From an uncultured Acidimicrobiales bacterium (GTDB taxonomy: Bacteria; Actinomycetota; Acidimicrobiia; Acidimicrobiales; Aldehydirespiratoraceae), in assembly GCA_938091985.1 (NCBI GenBank), contig CALKOE010000013.1:1-9188 (forward strand): a stretch of DNA of 9,188 bases, given 5' to 3'. Below, one piece after another: positions 1 through 5,875 of this stretch; the first letter of the stretch is position 1, and each line of letters opens with the position of its first letter. Under the pieces are notes generated by a model, which searched no databases, was not told where the DNA came from, and saw only the letters and a list, made by a program, of their open reading frames with translations. The translations under genes were made by a program, and so were the position numbers.

Positions 1-170
1 CCGGAATCGGACGTCTGCTGATCCAACAAGCAGTCCAGGATTGCGAAGCCGCTGGCGTCCGCCGATTCTCCCTCTTCACCACCGACGATGGTCGGCCGCT
101 CTACGAGTCACTCGGCTTCGCCGACGAGCCCGGATGGCTGAACCGGTATGTCCCGCCCGGCCGGGACTAG
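1..170 (+). CDS. GNAT-family N-acetyltransferase, C-terminal part
   Basis: This is the 3' end of a gene that starts left of the window; codons are read from base 3 and end at TAG 168-170, giving 55 residues. GNAT enzymes move an acetyl group from acetyl-CoA to an amine. The fragment begins inside the acetyl-CoA-binding loop and helix (GIGRLLIQQA, the end of the R/Q-x-x-G-x-G/A motif A). It then shows a beta strand (FSLFTT) and the closing motif B, GRPLYESLGF, where the Tyr is often the general acid. The C-terminal tail ends in PPGRD. The substrate cannot be told because the variable N-terminal half is missing. Its stop overlaps the stop of the convergent hydrolase gene inside one CTAG. Assignment to the GNAT fold is firm, anything narrower is not. 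Confidence 0.85.
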   Translation, partial: GIGRLLIQQAVQDCEAAGVRRFSLFTTDDGRPLYESLGFADEPGWLNRYVPPGRD

Positions 171-1024
171 CTACCGCTCGAGCAACGCTGAATGAAGTCG
201 CTGATGATCGGCAGCGCAAGCTCCGCCTGATCGCGGTAGGCCCCATGCCCACAGTCGGCGAAACGATGGAACTCGACGAGGTCCGCGGGGAGCGCCGCCG
301 CGATCTCGACCTGATCCTCGATCGGTGTGGCCGGGTCGTCCTCACCGCCCAACACGAGCGTCGGACACACCACGTTGGCCAGGCCCGGGAGCAGATCGAA
401 GGTCTGATACTCACCCCGGAAGAAGTCGTAGAGCACCTCGAGCCGATACACGGTTCGAGAAGAGCCATGAGGATCGCCCGGACGTCGGTTGTAGAGCGGC
501 ATCGCCTCCGACATGAACGGGCCCAGCGTCTCGTCGCTCGGATCGGCGTAGAACGCGGCGGCGACCTCTCGGACGCCAGGTCCACCCAGCCGCTCGAAGA
601 CATCGAGGTTGCGCGCTTCGTTCTTGCGGGCGCTCGTGCTGGAGAAGATCAGCCCGGCCGCGTGGCCGGGGTGGCGGGCGCCGTAGGCCATGGCAACCAT
701 CCCCCCGAACGACTGTCCCAGCACGATGGGCTGGTCGACGCCGAGCACATCGCAGACCGCGCGCACGTCGTCACCCCACTGATCGAGCGTCCACGACCCG
801 GGCGGCCCGGCGTCGCTGCGTCCGTTGCCGCGATGGTCGAGGTAGATCACCTGGGCGATGTCACGTAGCGACGCCAGTTCGGTCTTGAACGGGCTGTGGT
901 CCATCCCCGGACCGCCGTGCAACACGACGACCACCGGACGCTTGACCATGTCCGCCCCGTCGGCGACATATTCGGCTCCGTCGACGTCGACGAAGAGCCG
1001 CACACCACCACCCACATCGACCAT
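167..1024 (-). CDS. Alpha/beta-fold hydrolase, proline iminopeptidase-like
   Basis: A 285-residue cytosolic alpha/beta hydrolase. Counting from the upstream GTG at 1036 as residue 1, the oxyanion-hole loop HGGPG is at 40-44, the strand-4 motif YLDHRGNGRSD at 65-75, the nucleophile elbow GQSFGG at 107-112 (Ser109), the acid in GGEDD (probably Asp234) and the catalytic His in CGHG (His264). The HGGPG loop is typical of the S33 prolyl-aminopeptidase and amidase group. The elbow differs from the usual GGSWGS of true proline iminopeptidases, so the substrate (peptide, amide or ester) is open. I prefer the ATG at 1024, which has a G-rich stretch about 11 bases upstream; the GTG at 1036 would add four residues. 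It is last in the PIG-L/azlC/azlD run, 54 bp after azlD. No signal peptide is seen. Its TAG stop shares CTAG with the GNAT stop. Confidence 0.88.
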   Translation of the reverse strand: MVDVGGGVRLFVDVDGAEYVADGADMVKRPVVVVLHGGPGMDHSPFKTELASLRDIAQVIYLDHRGNGRSDAGPPGSWTLDQWGDDVRAVCDVLGVDQPIVLGQSFGGMVAMAYGARHPGHAAGLIFSSTSARKNEARNLDVFERLGGPGVREVAAAFYADPSDETLGPFMSEAMPLYNRRPGDPHGSSRTVYRLEVLYDFFRGEYQTFDLLPGLANVVCPTLVLGGEDDPATPIEDQVEIAAALPADLVEFHRFADCGHGAYRDQAELALPIISDFIQRCSSGS

Positions 1025-1078
1025 CACGGCTCTCACCCCCGGTGCCGCCGACGGTAACAGAGCACGATGCCGAGCGAA

Positions 1079-1390
1079 CTAGAGCACGAGTCCGAGCGAC
1101 CAATAGACCGGGAAACCTACGACAAAGGCAACGGCAAGCGAGCCGCTCCGTCGCACAGCCAGCGCCGCAGCGATGACCGCGACCACATCGGCGGCCGCAG
1201 GAAGAATGAGATCGGTGCGGTCGAGGAACAACGACGATGCGACGATCGCACTGAGCATGGTCGGCGCGATCAGCGAGAGCCGAGCTGTCCACGTCGAGTC
1301 GAGTCGTTCGCCGACACCGCTGACCACCATCGAGATGCGGATCAGGTAGGTGCCGCCCGCGGCGAGAGCGAAGACGAGGAGCGCGCTCAT
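1079..1390 (-). CDS. azlD: AzlD-family branched-chain amino acid exporter small subunit
   Basis: A 103-residue very hydrophobic protein, the usual size for AzlD (PF05437). It starts MSALLVFALAAGGTYLIRIS, where the G-T-Y-L-x-R pattern near the N-terminus is the family mark. Three further hydrophobic segments follow, about residues 37-55, 61-78 and 85-103, giving about four membrane helices. AzlD is the small inner-membrane partner of AzlC; the pair exports branched-chain amino acids (and their analogues) in Bacillus and matches BrnEF of Corynebacterium. The ATG at 1390 shares one base with the azlC stop (TGATG), so the two are translationally coupled. A longer open frame running up to 2152 exists in this frame, but it lies on top of azlC and is not coding. 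Family call is strong; the exported substrate here is inferred. Confidence 0.9.
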   Translation of the reverse strand: MSALLVFALAAGGTYLIRISMVVSGVGERLDSTWTARLSLIAPTMLSAIVASSLFLDRTDLILPAAADVVAVIAAALAVRRSGSLAVAFVVGFPVYWSLGLVL

Positions 1391-2094
1391 CAGCCTTCCT
1401 CCCCGATCAAGCGGGCACCCACGGCGACACCGACGACGGCAGCGACAGGGAGCGCCAATCCGGCGAGCACCGGGCTGGCCAGCACCACGACGATGGCGCC
1501 GCCGATTGCGGCCACCGCGTCCGCTCGACGACGCACGGCCGAGCCGAGCATGCCGGCGAAGGCCAGGGGGCCCGCCATCTCGAGCCCGACGCCGCTCGGC
1601 AAGATGTTGCCGACCAGGTAGCCGACCGGAAAGAACGACAGGTAGGCACCGACGAGCACCGCGCTGGCGGTGACGTAGTAGCGCACTCGCCACGACACGT
1701 CGTGGTCGGCGGTGAACGTGCGTTGCAGGAGCAAGAACTGTTGATCCACCAGCGGGATCGCGAGGAGGAGCCGTTTCCATCGCGGTACCTCGGCGAACCA
1801 GTGAGCGAAGCCGGCGCTGTACATGGCGAATCGAGCGTTCACCAGAATCGCCGCGCCAGCGGCTGCGAACAGTCCTCCTCCACTCACGAGGGTTTCGGTC
1901 AACACGAGCTGGGCCGAACCAGCGAGCAGAATCGCCGCACCGAGCCAACCGGCGACCAGCGAAATATCGGCGGCGGCGGTTGCCGCGCCGACCGCCATCG
2001 CAAACGGGGCGATCGGCAGCGCAAGCGGCGCAACATCGCGAACGGCCTGCCCCGCAGCACCGACGCGCCGATCGACGACCGAGACGGCGGTCAT
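1390..2094 (-). CDS. azlC: AzlC-family branched-chain amino acid exporter large subunit
   Basis: A 234-residue polytopic membrane protein of the AzlC family (PF03591), the usual length. Family marks seen: an early PIAPFAMAVGAA helix, AGSAQ at about 58-62 (the conserved Gly-x-x-Gln segment after the first helices), and ILVNARFAMYSAGF with the conserved Asn-Ala-Arg at 86-88. The C-terminal third is a run of hydrophobic helices (GAIVVVLASPVLAGLALPV). It forms the export channel with AzlD. The start is set by the overlap: ATG at 2092-2094 and the TGA of the upstream deacetylase at 2091-2093 form an ATGA junction, so the ATG 16 codons upstream is rejected. Coupling on both sides (ATGA upstream, TGATG downstream) shows that deacetylase, AzlC and AzlD are made together. 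Substrate is inferred; the family also includes exporters of other amino acids. Confidence 0.92.
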   Translation of the reverse strand: MTAVSVVDRRVGAAGQAVRDVAPLALPIAPFAMAVGAATAAADISLVAGWLGAAILLAGSAQLVLTETLVSGGGLFAAAGAAILVNARFAMYSAGFAHWFAEVPRWKRLLLAIPLVDQQFLLLQRTFTADHDVSWRVRYYVTASAVLVGAYLSFFPVGYLVGNILPSGVGLEMAGPLAFAGMLGSAVRRRADAVAAIGGAIVVVLASPVLAGLALPVAAVVGVAVGARLIGEEG

Positions 2095-2930
2095 GCTGCG
2101 ACCACCGGCCGGCACGTCTTCGGGGTCCACGGGCCACCCCACTCAGCAGCAACGACGGCCCGGTTCAACTCGGCTGAGGTGGGGCGGCGAAACGCCTCCT
2201 CAGAGATCCAACGTCGATAGTCGGCCTCGCCCATCAGCCCGGCGAGCATCTCGGTCTGGCTGGCGTGGTGGGCAAGCACCTCACGCTTGTCGTCGAGCGC
2301 AGCGCCGCCGAGCCTGACCACGAACTCGAGGTCGGCCGAGTCGACGCCGGTCGGTTCATCGGTCATCCAGATACCGACCTCGTCGTGAAATGAGCGCCAC
2401 TCGTCGAGCCAGCCCGTGGTCTTGGCGGCGTAGCGAAGCTCACCGATTCCGGCCGCGAGCCACGCAGCCGTCGCCGCGAGTCCGCAGGCAACGTGGTCGA
2501 GATGGCCGGTGATGCCGTCCGGGCCGAATGTCACGGTGAGATCGGGACGAACCTCTTCCATCACGAGACGGACTGCGTCGGCGACCATGCCCGTATCGAG
2601 CCGATCGAGGAATCCGTCGGGAGCGCCGACGAAGCGAATGTCGGTGACACCGATCGTCGCCATGGCCTCACGGATCTCCGCTCTGCGGAGGAACGAGCGG
2701 CCGTCCAGCGTGCGGGGATCATCATCGGCGAATCCGAGCTCTCCATTGGTCAGGGCGAGCACCGTCACTTCTCCTCCGGCGGCGATCACTTCGGCCATGA
2801 GACCGGCGCTCAGGTACGCCTCGTCGTCCGGGTGGGCCCACACGCCGAGGAGGCGGTCCGGGAGAGAGCCGCTGGTTTCGGCCGGAAATTCGTCAGGGCT
2901 GGTGGGGATGGGGCGAGTGGTGTTCTGCAT
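2091..2930 (-). CDS. PIG-L/LmbE-family zinc deacetylase
   Basis: A 279-residue PIG-L family protein (PF02585), a group of zinc-dependent N-deacetylases acting on N-acetylglucosamine conjugates and related amides (MshB and Mca in mycothiol metabolism are known members). The zinc and base motif AHPDDE is at residues 32-37, and the third zinc ligand lies in HLDH at 143-146. Between them are the usual strand plus TNGE (61-64) and the R-R-A-E-I-R-E-A helix (82-89). It lacks features that would make it clearly MshB or Mca, so the substrate is unknown. The first 27 residues are Pro/Ser/Thr-rich and look disordered. Start at ATG 2928-2930, with a G-run directly upstream but no good Shine-Dalgarno spacing. 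It is first in the operon with azlC, azlD and the hydrolase, and is divergent from the flavoprotein pair. Confidence 0.92.
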   Translation of the reverse strand: MQNTTRPIPTSPDEFPAETSGSLPDRLLGVWAHPDDEAYLSAGLMAEVIAAGGEVTVLALTNGELGFADDDPRTLDGRSFLRRAEIREAMATIGVTDIRFVGAPDGFLDRLDTGMVADAVRLVMEEVRPDLTVTFGPDGITGHLDHVACGLAATAAWLAAGIGELRYAAKTTGWLDEWRSFHDEVGIWMTDEPTGVDSADLEFVVRLGGAALDDKREVLAHHASQTEMLAGLMGEADYRRWISEEAFRRPTSAELNRAVVAAEWGGPWTPKTCRPVVAA

Positions 2931-2937
2931 GCCCCCA

Positions 2938-2947
2938 TTCGTACGAA
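2938..2947. promoter_or_regulatory. Perfect palindrome TTCGTACGAA, candidate operator
   Basis: A 10-bp perfect palindrome ends 8 bases upstream of the deacetylase ATG (2930). Its place, inside the divergent region and next to a start codon, would suit a repressor site. I cannot assign it to a known regulator family. A 10-bp palindrome is expected by chance several times in a window of this length, so the call rests mostly on position. Confidence 0.25.
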
Positions 2948-2965
2948 ATCCCCGCGCCGCGGTCT

Positions 2966-3008
2966 TGGAGAGGGTCTGAAGATTTCACTCATTTCTCTCC
3001 ACATCTTC
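2966..3008. promoter_or_regulatory. Imperfect nested inverted repeat, candidate operator
   Basis: TGGAGAG at 2966-2972 is the reverse complement of CTCTCCA at 2995-3001, and GAAGAT at 2978-2983 is the reverse complement of ATCTTC at 3003-3008. The two dyads interlock and lie in the least GC-rich part of the divergent region. The arms are staggered rather than nested on one centre, so this is more like a cluster of related half-sites than one hairpin. Regulatory role is inference. Confidence 0.25.
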
Positions 3009-3058
3009 TCCAGGCTGCCTCCATGACCCGCAGGGCACCGTCGCCGCATGGTGGGGCC

Positions 3059-3466
3059 ATGCCCTACACAACCGCACTCATCATCGGCGCCGGCCACCAC
3101 AGCGTGGCCATGAGCCACAACCTCGACCAGCGCCACATCAACCACGCCATGCTCGAACGCACCGAACAGCGCAACACCACAGTGCGCTCGCTTCGACGAA
3201 TGGGCGGCGGCTACCCCGGCTGGGAGGTCTGCACCGACGATGACCTCTGGTTCGCTCGCACCGTGGTGATTGCCGAAGGTTCAGCTGACGCACGACCGCG
3301 CCACGCATGGCTCAAGGAGCCCGTGCTCGACGAGCGCGGCGAGATCCGCCACTGCGACGGCGTCGTCGCCGACGGGCTCTACGTCTTGGGCCCGGAGCCC
3401 ACAGGAACAACCGACATCGCCGACGAACTGTGCGCCCACCTCGACCGAGTCCCGCTCGTCGTCTGA
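3059..3466 (+). CDS. Shrunken flavoprotein monooxygenase relative, probably an internally deleted remnant
   Basis: A 135-residue open frame that reads as three pieces of a roughly 400-residue flavin monooxygenase (CzcO-like). Piece 1 (residues 1-47) is the N-terminal Rossmann start, ALIIGAGHHSVAMSHNL, with the acidic strand end LER at 32-34. Piece 2 (about 52-75) matches the 'W-x-V-x-T-D-D...A-R-x-V-V-I-A-T-G' region. Piece 3 (about 82-135) matches the C-terminal 'W-L-x-x-P-V-L-D-E-R-G-E-I-R-H...G-L-Y-V-L-G' region. About 80 and 200 residues appear to be missing at the two joints, yet the frame stays open. The GxGxxG motif has become GAGHHS and the ATG motif AEG, so FAD and NADPH binding are doubtful. 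The ATG at 3059 fits the homology start; ATG 3023 is an alternative. It lies 30 bp before the FAD oxidoreductase gene. Best read as a decaying gene, or else a retained mini-protein. The comparison is from memory of the family, not an alignment. Confidence 0.6.
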   Translation: MPYTTALIIGAGHHSVAMSHNLDQRHINHAMLERTEQRNTTVRSLRRMGGGYPGWEVCTDDDLWFARTVVIAEGSADARPRHAWLKEPVLDERGEIRHCDGVVADGLYVLGPEPTGTTDIADELCAHLDRVPLVV

Positions 3467-3482
3467 TCGTCGCCAAACAGAA

Positions 3483-3490
3483 AGAGGAGA
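3483..3490 (+). promoter_or_regulatory. Strong ribosome binding site for the FAD oxidoreductase
   Basis: AGAGGAGA sits six bases before the ATG at 3497 and is the best Shine-Dalgarno match in the window. It fixes the start of the downstream gene and would allow independent translation even if the upstream remnant is not translated well. Confidence 0.75.
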
Positions 3491-3496
3491 CTCGCC

Positions 3497-4660
3497 ATGA
3501 ATCAGAACCACACCCACTACGACGCCGTGATCGTCGGCGCCAGAGCCGCCGGGGCCTCGACCGCAATGCTGCTCGCCCGCGCTGGGCTCGATGTACTCGT
3601 CGTCGACAAGGCCCCCTCCGGCGCCGACACGCTCTCGTCGCATGCATTGATGCGCCACGCCGTGTCGCAGCTCGACCGTTGGGGCCTGATCCCCGCTCTG
3701 GTCGACGCCGGCACCCCAGTCATCCGTCGCACGGTGTTCAGCTATCCCGGCAACGACGTGGCCATCGACATCCGGCGCCAGGGTGACGCTGAGGGCCTCT
3801 ACGCGCCACGACGAACCGTGCTCGACCCGATTCTCGTGGACGCCGCCCGTCAGGCCGGCGCCGACGTTCGTCACGAGACGACGCTCACCGCGATCGTCCA
3901 CAACGACGACGGTCGCGTGGGCGGCATCGACGTGATCGATCGCTCTGGTCGTTCGTACACGGCCACCGCCGACATCGTGATCGGCGCCGACGGGCTCCAC
4001 AGCAAGGTCGCCCGGTCGCTCGATGTGCCCGCCACCCGATCAGGGACGGCGGCCAACGCGGTCGTGATGCGCTACGTGGCGGGCAGCGGGCTGCCCTCCG
4101 ACGAATATCGTTGGCTCAATCAGGCGCACCGGATCGGCGGCGTCATCCCCACCAACGACGACACCCATTGCGCCTTCATTTCAGTACCGCCAGCGGATTT
4201 TCGAGCCGCCCGTCACGACGTGGAGACACTCTTCTGGCGAGGACTCCACGATCTCCACCCCGACATCGCCGCGGCGCTACGAGTCGCCGACCCGGTGGGG
4301 CCGTTCCGCACATTCCCCGGCCACGTCGGCCAGTTTCGCCAAGCCAGCGGCAACGGATGGGCGCTGGTCGGCGACGCCGGCTACTTCAAGGACCCTGGCG
4401 CAGCCCACGGCATCTCCGACGCCCTTCGCGATGCCGAGTTGCTCGCCAATGCGATCGTCGATGGCGACCTTGCCGGCTATGGCCCCACACGCGACCGCCT
4501 CTCGGCCGAGTTGTTCGATTCGCTCGAATCGGTCGTCGACTGGAGCTGGACCCTCGACGAGCTCCCAGCCCGTCACTTCGCGATGGGCAAGGCGATGGCC
4601 AACGAGCACAAGGCCGTGCAGGCGCTGTGGGCGGCTCGCCGACCGCTCGCGGCGGCCTGA
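3497..4660 (+). CDS. FAD-dependent oxidoreductase / monooxygenase (PHBH fold)
   Basis: A 387-residue flavoprotein of the group that includes p-hydroxybenzoate hydroxylase and geranylgeranyl reductase. The FAD-binding start is DAVIVGARAAGAST at 9-22, where G-A-R-x-A-G replaces GxGxxG as is normal in this subgroup, with Asp37 ending strand 2 to hold the FAD ribose. SGADTLSSHALMR (41-53) is a subgroup mark. The DG motif is IGADGLHSKVAR at 162-173, and the GD motif is ALVGDAGYFKDPG at 289-301, followed by the AAHGISDALRDAELLA helix. All three FAD motifs are intact, so the enzyme should be active. The substrate is not evident; relatives oxidise aromatic or isoprenoid compounds. No signal peptide or membrane segment. 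Start fixed by AGAGGAGA. It ends six bases before the stop of the convergent gene. Confidence 0.92.
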   Translation: MNQNHTHYDAVIVGARAAGASTAMLLARAGLDVLVVDKAPSGADTLSSHALMRHAVSQLDRWGLIPALVDAGTPVIRRTVFSYPGNDVAIDIRRQGDAEGLYAPRRTVLDPILVDAARQAGADVRHETTLTAIVHNDDGRVGGIDVIDRSGRSYTATADIVIGADGLHSKVARSLDVPATRSGTAANAVVMRYVAGSGLPSDEYRWLNQAHRIGGVIPTNDDTHCAFISVPPADFRAARHDVETLFWRGLHDLHPDIAAALRVADPVGPFRTFPGHVGQFRQASGNGWALVGDAGYFKDPGAAHGISDALRDAELLANAIVDGDLAGYGPTRDRLSAELFDSLESVVDWSWTLDELPARHFAMGKAMANEHKAVQALWAARRPLAAA

Positions 4661-4666
4661 GCTCGT

Positions 4667-5797
4667 CTATTCGGCGACGGCGTCGGGCGACGTCCAGCCG
4701 AACGGGAGGTAGAGGCCGGCCGCGAGGTTCTCGTGCATCCCGTAGCCGACCCGACCGTCGTTGGTCTCGTGGCGACACAGCGTCTCGTTCAAGAGCGCGA
4801 TGTCGATTCGCTCGACGGGGGCCCCGATGGGCGTGTCGACGCCTTCGACCTTGAGGTCGGCTCCCTGCCACACGCCATGGCCCCAGTAACCGTCGTACAT
4901 GTAGCCCGATCCGGCCTTCAGGTAGACGGTGCGCAGCGGCGTCGTGGTGATTCGGAGGTCGGACGCACCGTCGCCACTGAACCAGATCTCGGCCTTCTCG
5001 ACCTCACGGGTGCCGGGGAAATACGTGATGTCGATCTCCGGGCGACCGAGGTGCTCCGGTTCACGATCATCACCGAGGTTGTAGAGCTTCACGGCCTCTT
5101 CGAGGATCCGACGGCCCGCGTGGTCGTTGTCGATGGTGATCTTCACCATGTGGTCGTCGAACTGGATCGGCAACCAGTTGTGGAAGAAGCCCATCGACAT
5201 GTCGGGATGGATCTTCCCGCCGATGCCCTTCGGCTCCGGTTCGCCGACGCCATGGCGCACACCCCAGCTGTGGTCGCGCGCACCCATCCAGCGATCGGGC
5301 GTGATCTCGTAGCGCTCACCGTCGACCTCGAGCCACCCCTCGTAGGACCCGACGTGGGCCAACCGGTAGGTGTTCTGGGTCTGGCGCTGACCGACATAGG
5401 TCATCGACTTCGGCTCGGCCAACGCCTCGGTCATCGCGGTGAAGGTGATGTCGAGGGAAAGACCCCATTCGTTCTCGTCGCAGGTCATGCGAAGCTTTCG
5501 CAGCCCTTCGATCACCTCGACCTTGAGCGGGCCGACCGACGTGTCCATGCGATCAGAGCCGAGCTCTCGAGAGGCCCGGACCGTCACCTGGTGATCGCCG
5601 TGCGACACCGTGACGAACGCATCGGTGACCCCGAGGTTCGGGTATTGGCCCATGCCGAACACCATGAACAGCGAGTCGTCCGACCCGTGCATGTTGAAGT
5701 AGTAGCGATCGTAGAAATGACGATCGCCCGTGAACACCGTGTCGATCGGCTCGGGGAACTGATGGATGAGATAGTCATCGCCGGGACTGAGAGGCAT
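4667..5797 (-). CDS. Uncharacterised protein with RDHSWG motif, AttH/CrtC lipocalin-like
   Basis: A 376-residue soluble protein rich in beta strands, Trp, Tyr and Asp, with no signal peptide or membrane helix. The clearest mark is RWMGARDHSWGVR at 169-181, followed by MGFFHNWLPIQFDD. RDHSWGxR is characteristic of lipocalin-like double-barrel proteins such as AttH and the carotenoid hydratase CrtC, and of actinobacterial DUF7064/DUF7065-type proteins; membership of the last is recalled, not checked. By analogy it could bind or modify a hydrophobic lipid or terpenoid; this is inference. ATG at 5797 is chosen because the core alignment begins at SPGDDYLIHQFPEP; AGAGGA lies 12 bases upstream (long spacing). 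An in-frame GTG at 5824 would add nine residues. It follows the MFS gene by 78 bp, with a REP-like hairpin between them. Confidence 0.78.
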   Translation of the reverse strand: MPLSPGDDYLIHQFPEPIDTVFTGDRHFYDRYYFNMHGSDDSLFMVFGMGQYPNLGVTDAFVTVSHGDHQVTVRASRELGSDRMDTSVGPLKVEVIEGLRKLRMTCDENEWGLSLDITFTAMTEALAEPKSMTYVGQRQTQNTYRLAHVGSYEGWLEVDGERYEITPDRWMGARDHSWGVRHGVGEPEPKGIGGKIHPDMSMGFFHNWLPIQFDDHMVKITIDNDHAGRRILEEAVKLYNLGDDREPEHLGRPEIDITYFPGTREVEKAEIWFSGDGASDLRITTTPLRTVYLKAGSGYMYDGYWGHGVWQGADLKVEGVDTPIGAPVERIDIALLNETLCRHETNDGRVGYGMHENLAAGLYLPFGWTSPDAVAE

Positions 5798-5827
5798 GGC
5801 GCCAGTTTGTCCTCTCGCCCCCACCCC

Positions 5828-5857
5828 GGTCCAAACCGCACCAACTGGTGTCTGACC
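5828..5857. repeat. REP-like imperfect palindrome, possible terminator
   Basis: CACCA (5839-5843) and TGGTG (5846-5850) pair around a two-base loop, with outer arms GGTC (5828-5831) and GACC (5854-5857) separated by unequal internal loops. The right arm, TGGTGTCTGACCCC, resembles the conserved arm of REP palindromes spread by RAYT transposases in many bacteria; the left arm has drifted. It lies 18 bp past the MFS stop, between two genes of one strand, where such repeats are usual. There is no T-tract, so rho-independent termination is not strongly supported. Only one copy is in the window. Confidence 0.4.
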
Positions 5858-5875
5858 CCCGCTACAACTTGCTGC

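Larger units (their letters stand above)
2931..3058. promoter_or_regulatory. Divergent intergenic control region
   Basis: 128 bp between the divergently read deacetylase and small flavoprotein genes must hold the promoters of both transcripts. It is less GC-rich than its flanks in the middle (about 2976-3010). I find no convincing pair of -35/-10 boxes. Inverted repeats within it are listed separately. Two ATGs at 3023 and 3049 are in frame or near-frame with the flavoprotein, so its exact start affects the right edge. Confidence 0.5.

Noticed and set aside
41..868. 275-codon open frame on + over the hydrolase
   Set aside because: It is antisense to a hydrolase with a full catalytic triad and shows no recognisable motif of its own.
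2095..2142. 16-codon N-terminal extension of AzlC
   Set aside because: The residues (Pro/Gly/Asp-rich) do not look like AzlC, and the ATGA overlap with the deacetylase stop supports the start at 2094.
1079..2152. 357-codon open frame on - that includes AzlD at its end
   Set aside because: Only the last 103 codons (from ATG 1390) read as AzlD. The first part is an Arg/Gly-rich shadow of azlC in another frame.
2810..3145. Minus-strand open frame across the divergent intergenic region
   Set aside because: It overlaps the first part of the deacetylase in another frame and has no recognisable domain; a small upstream protein is not supported.
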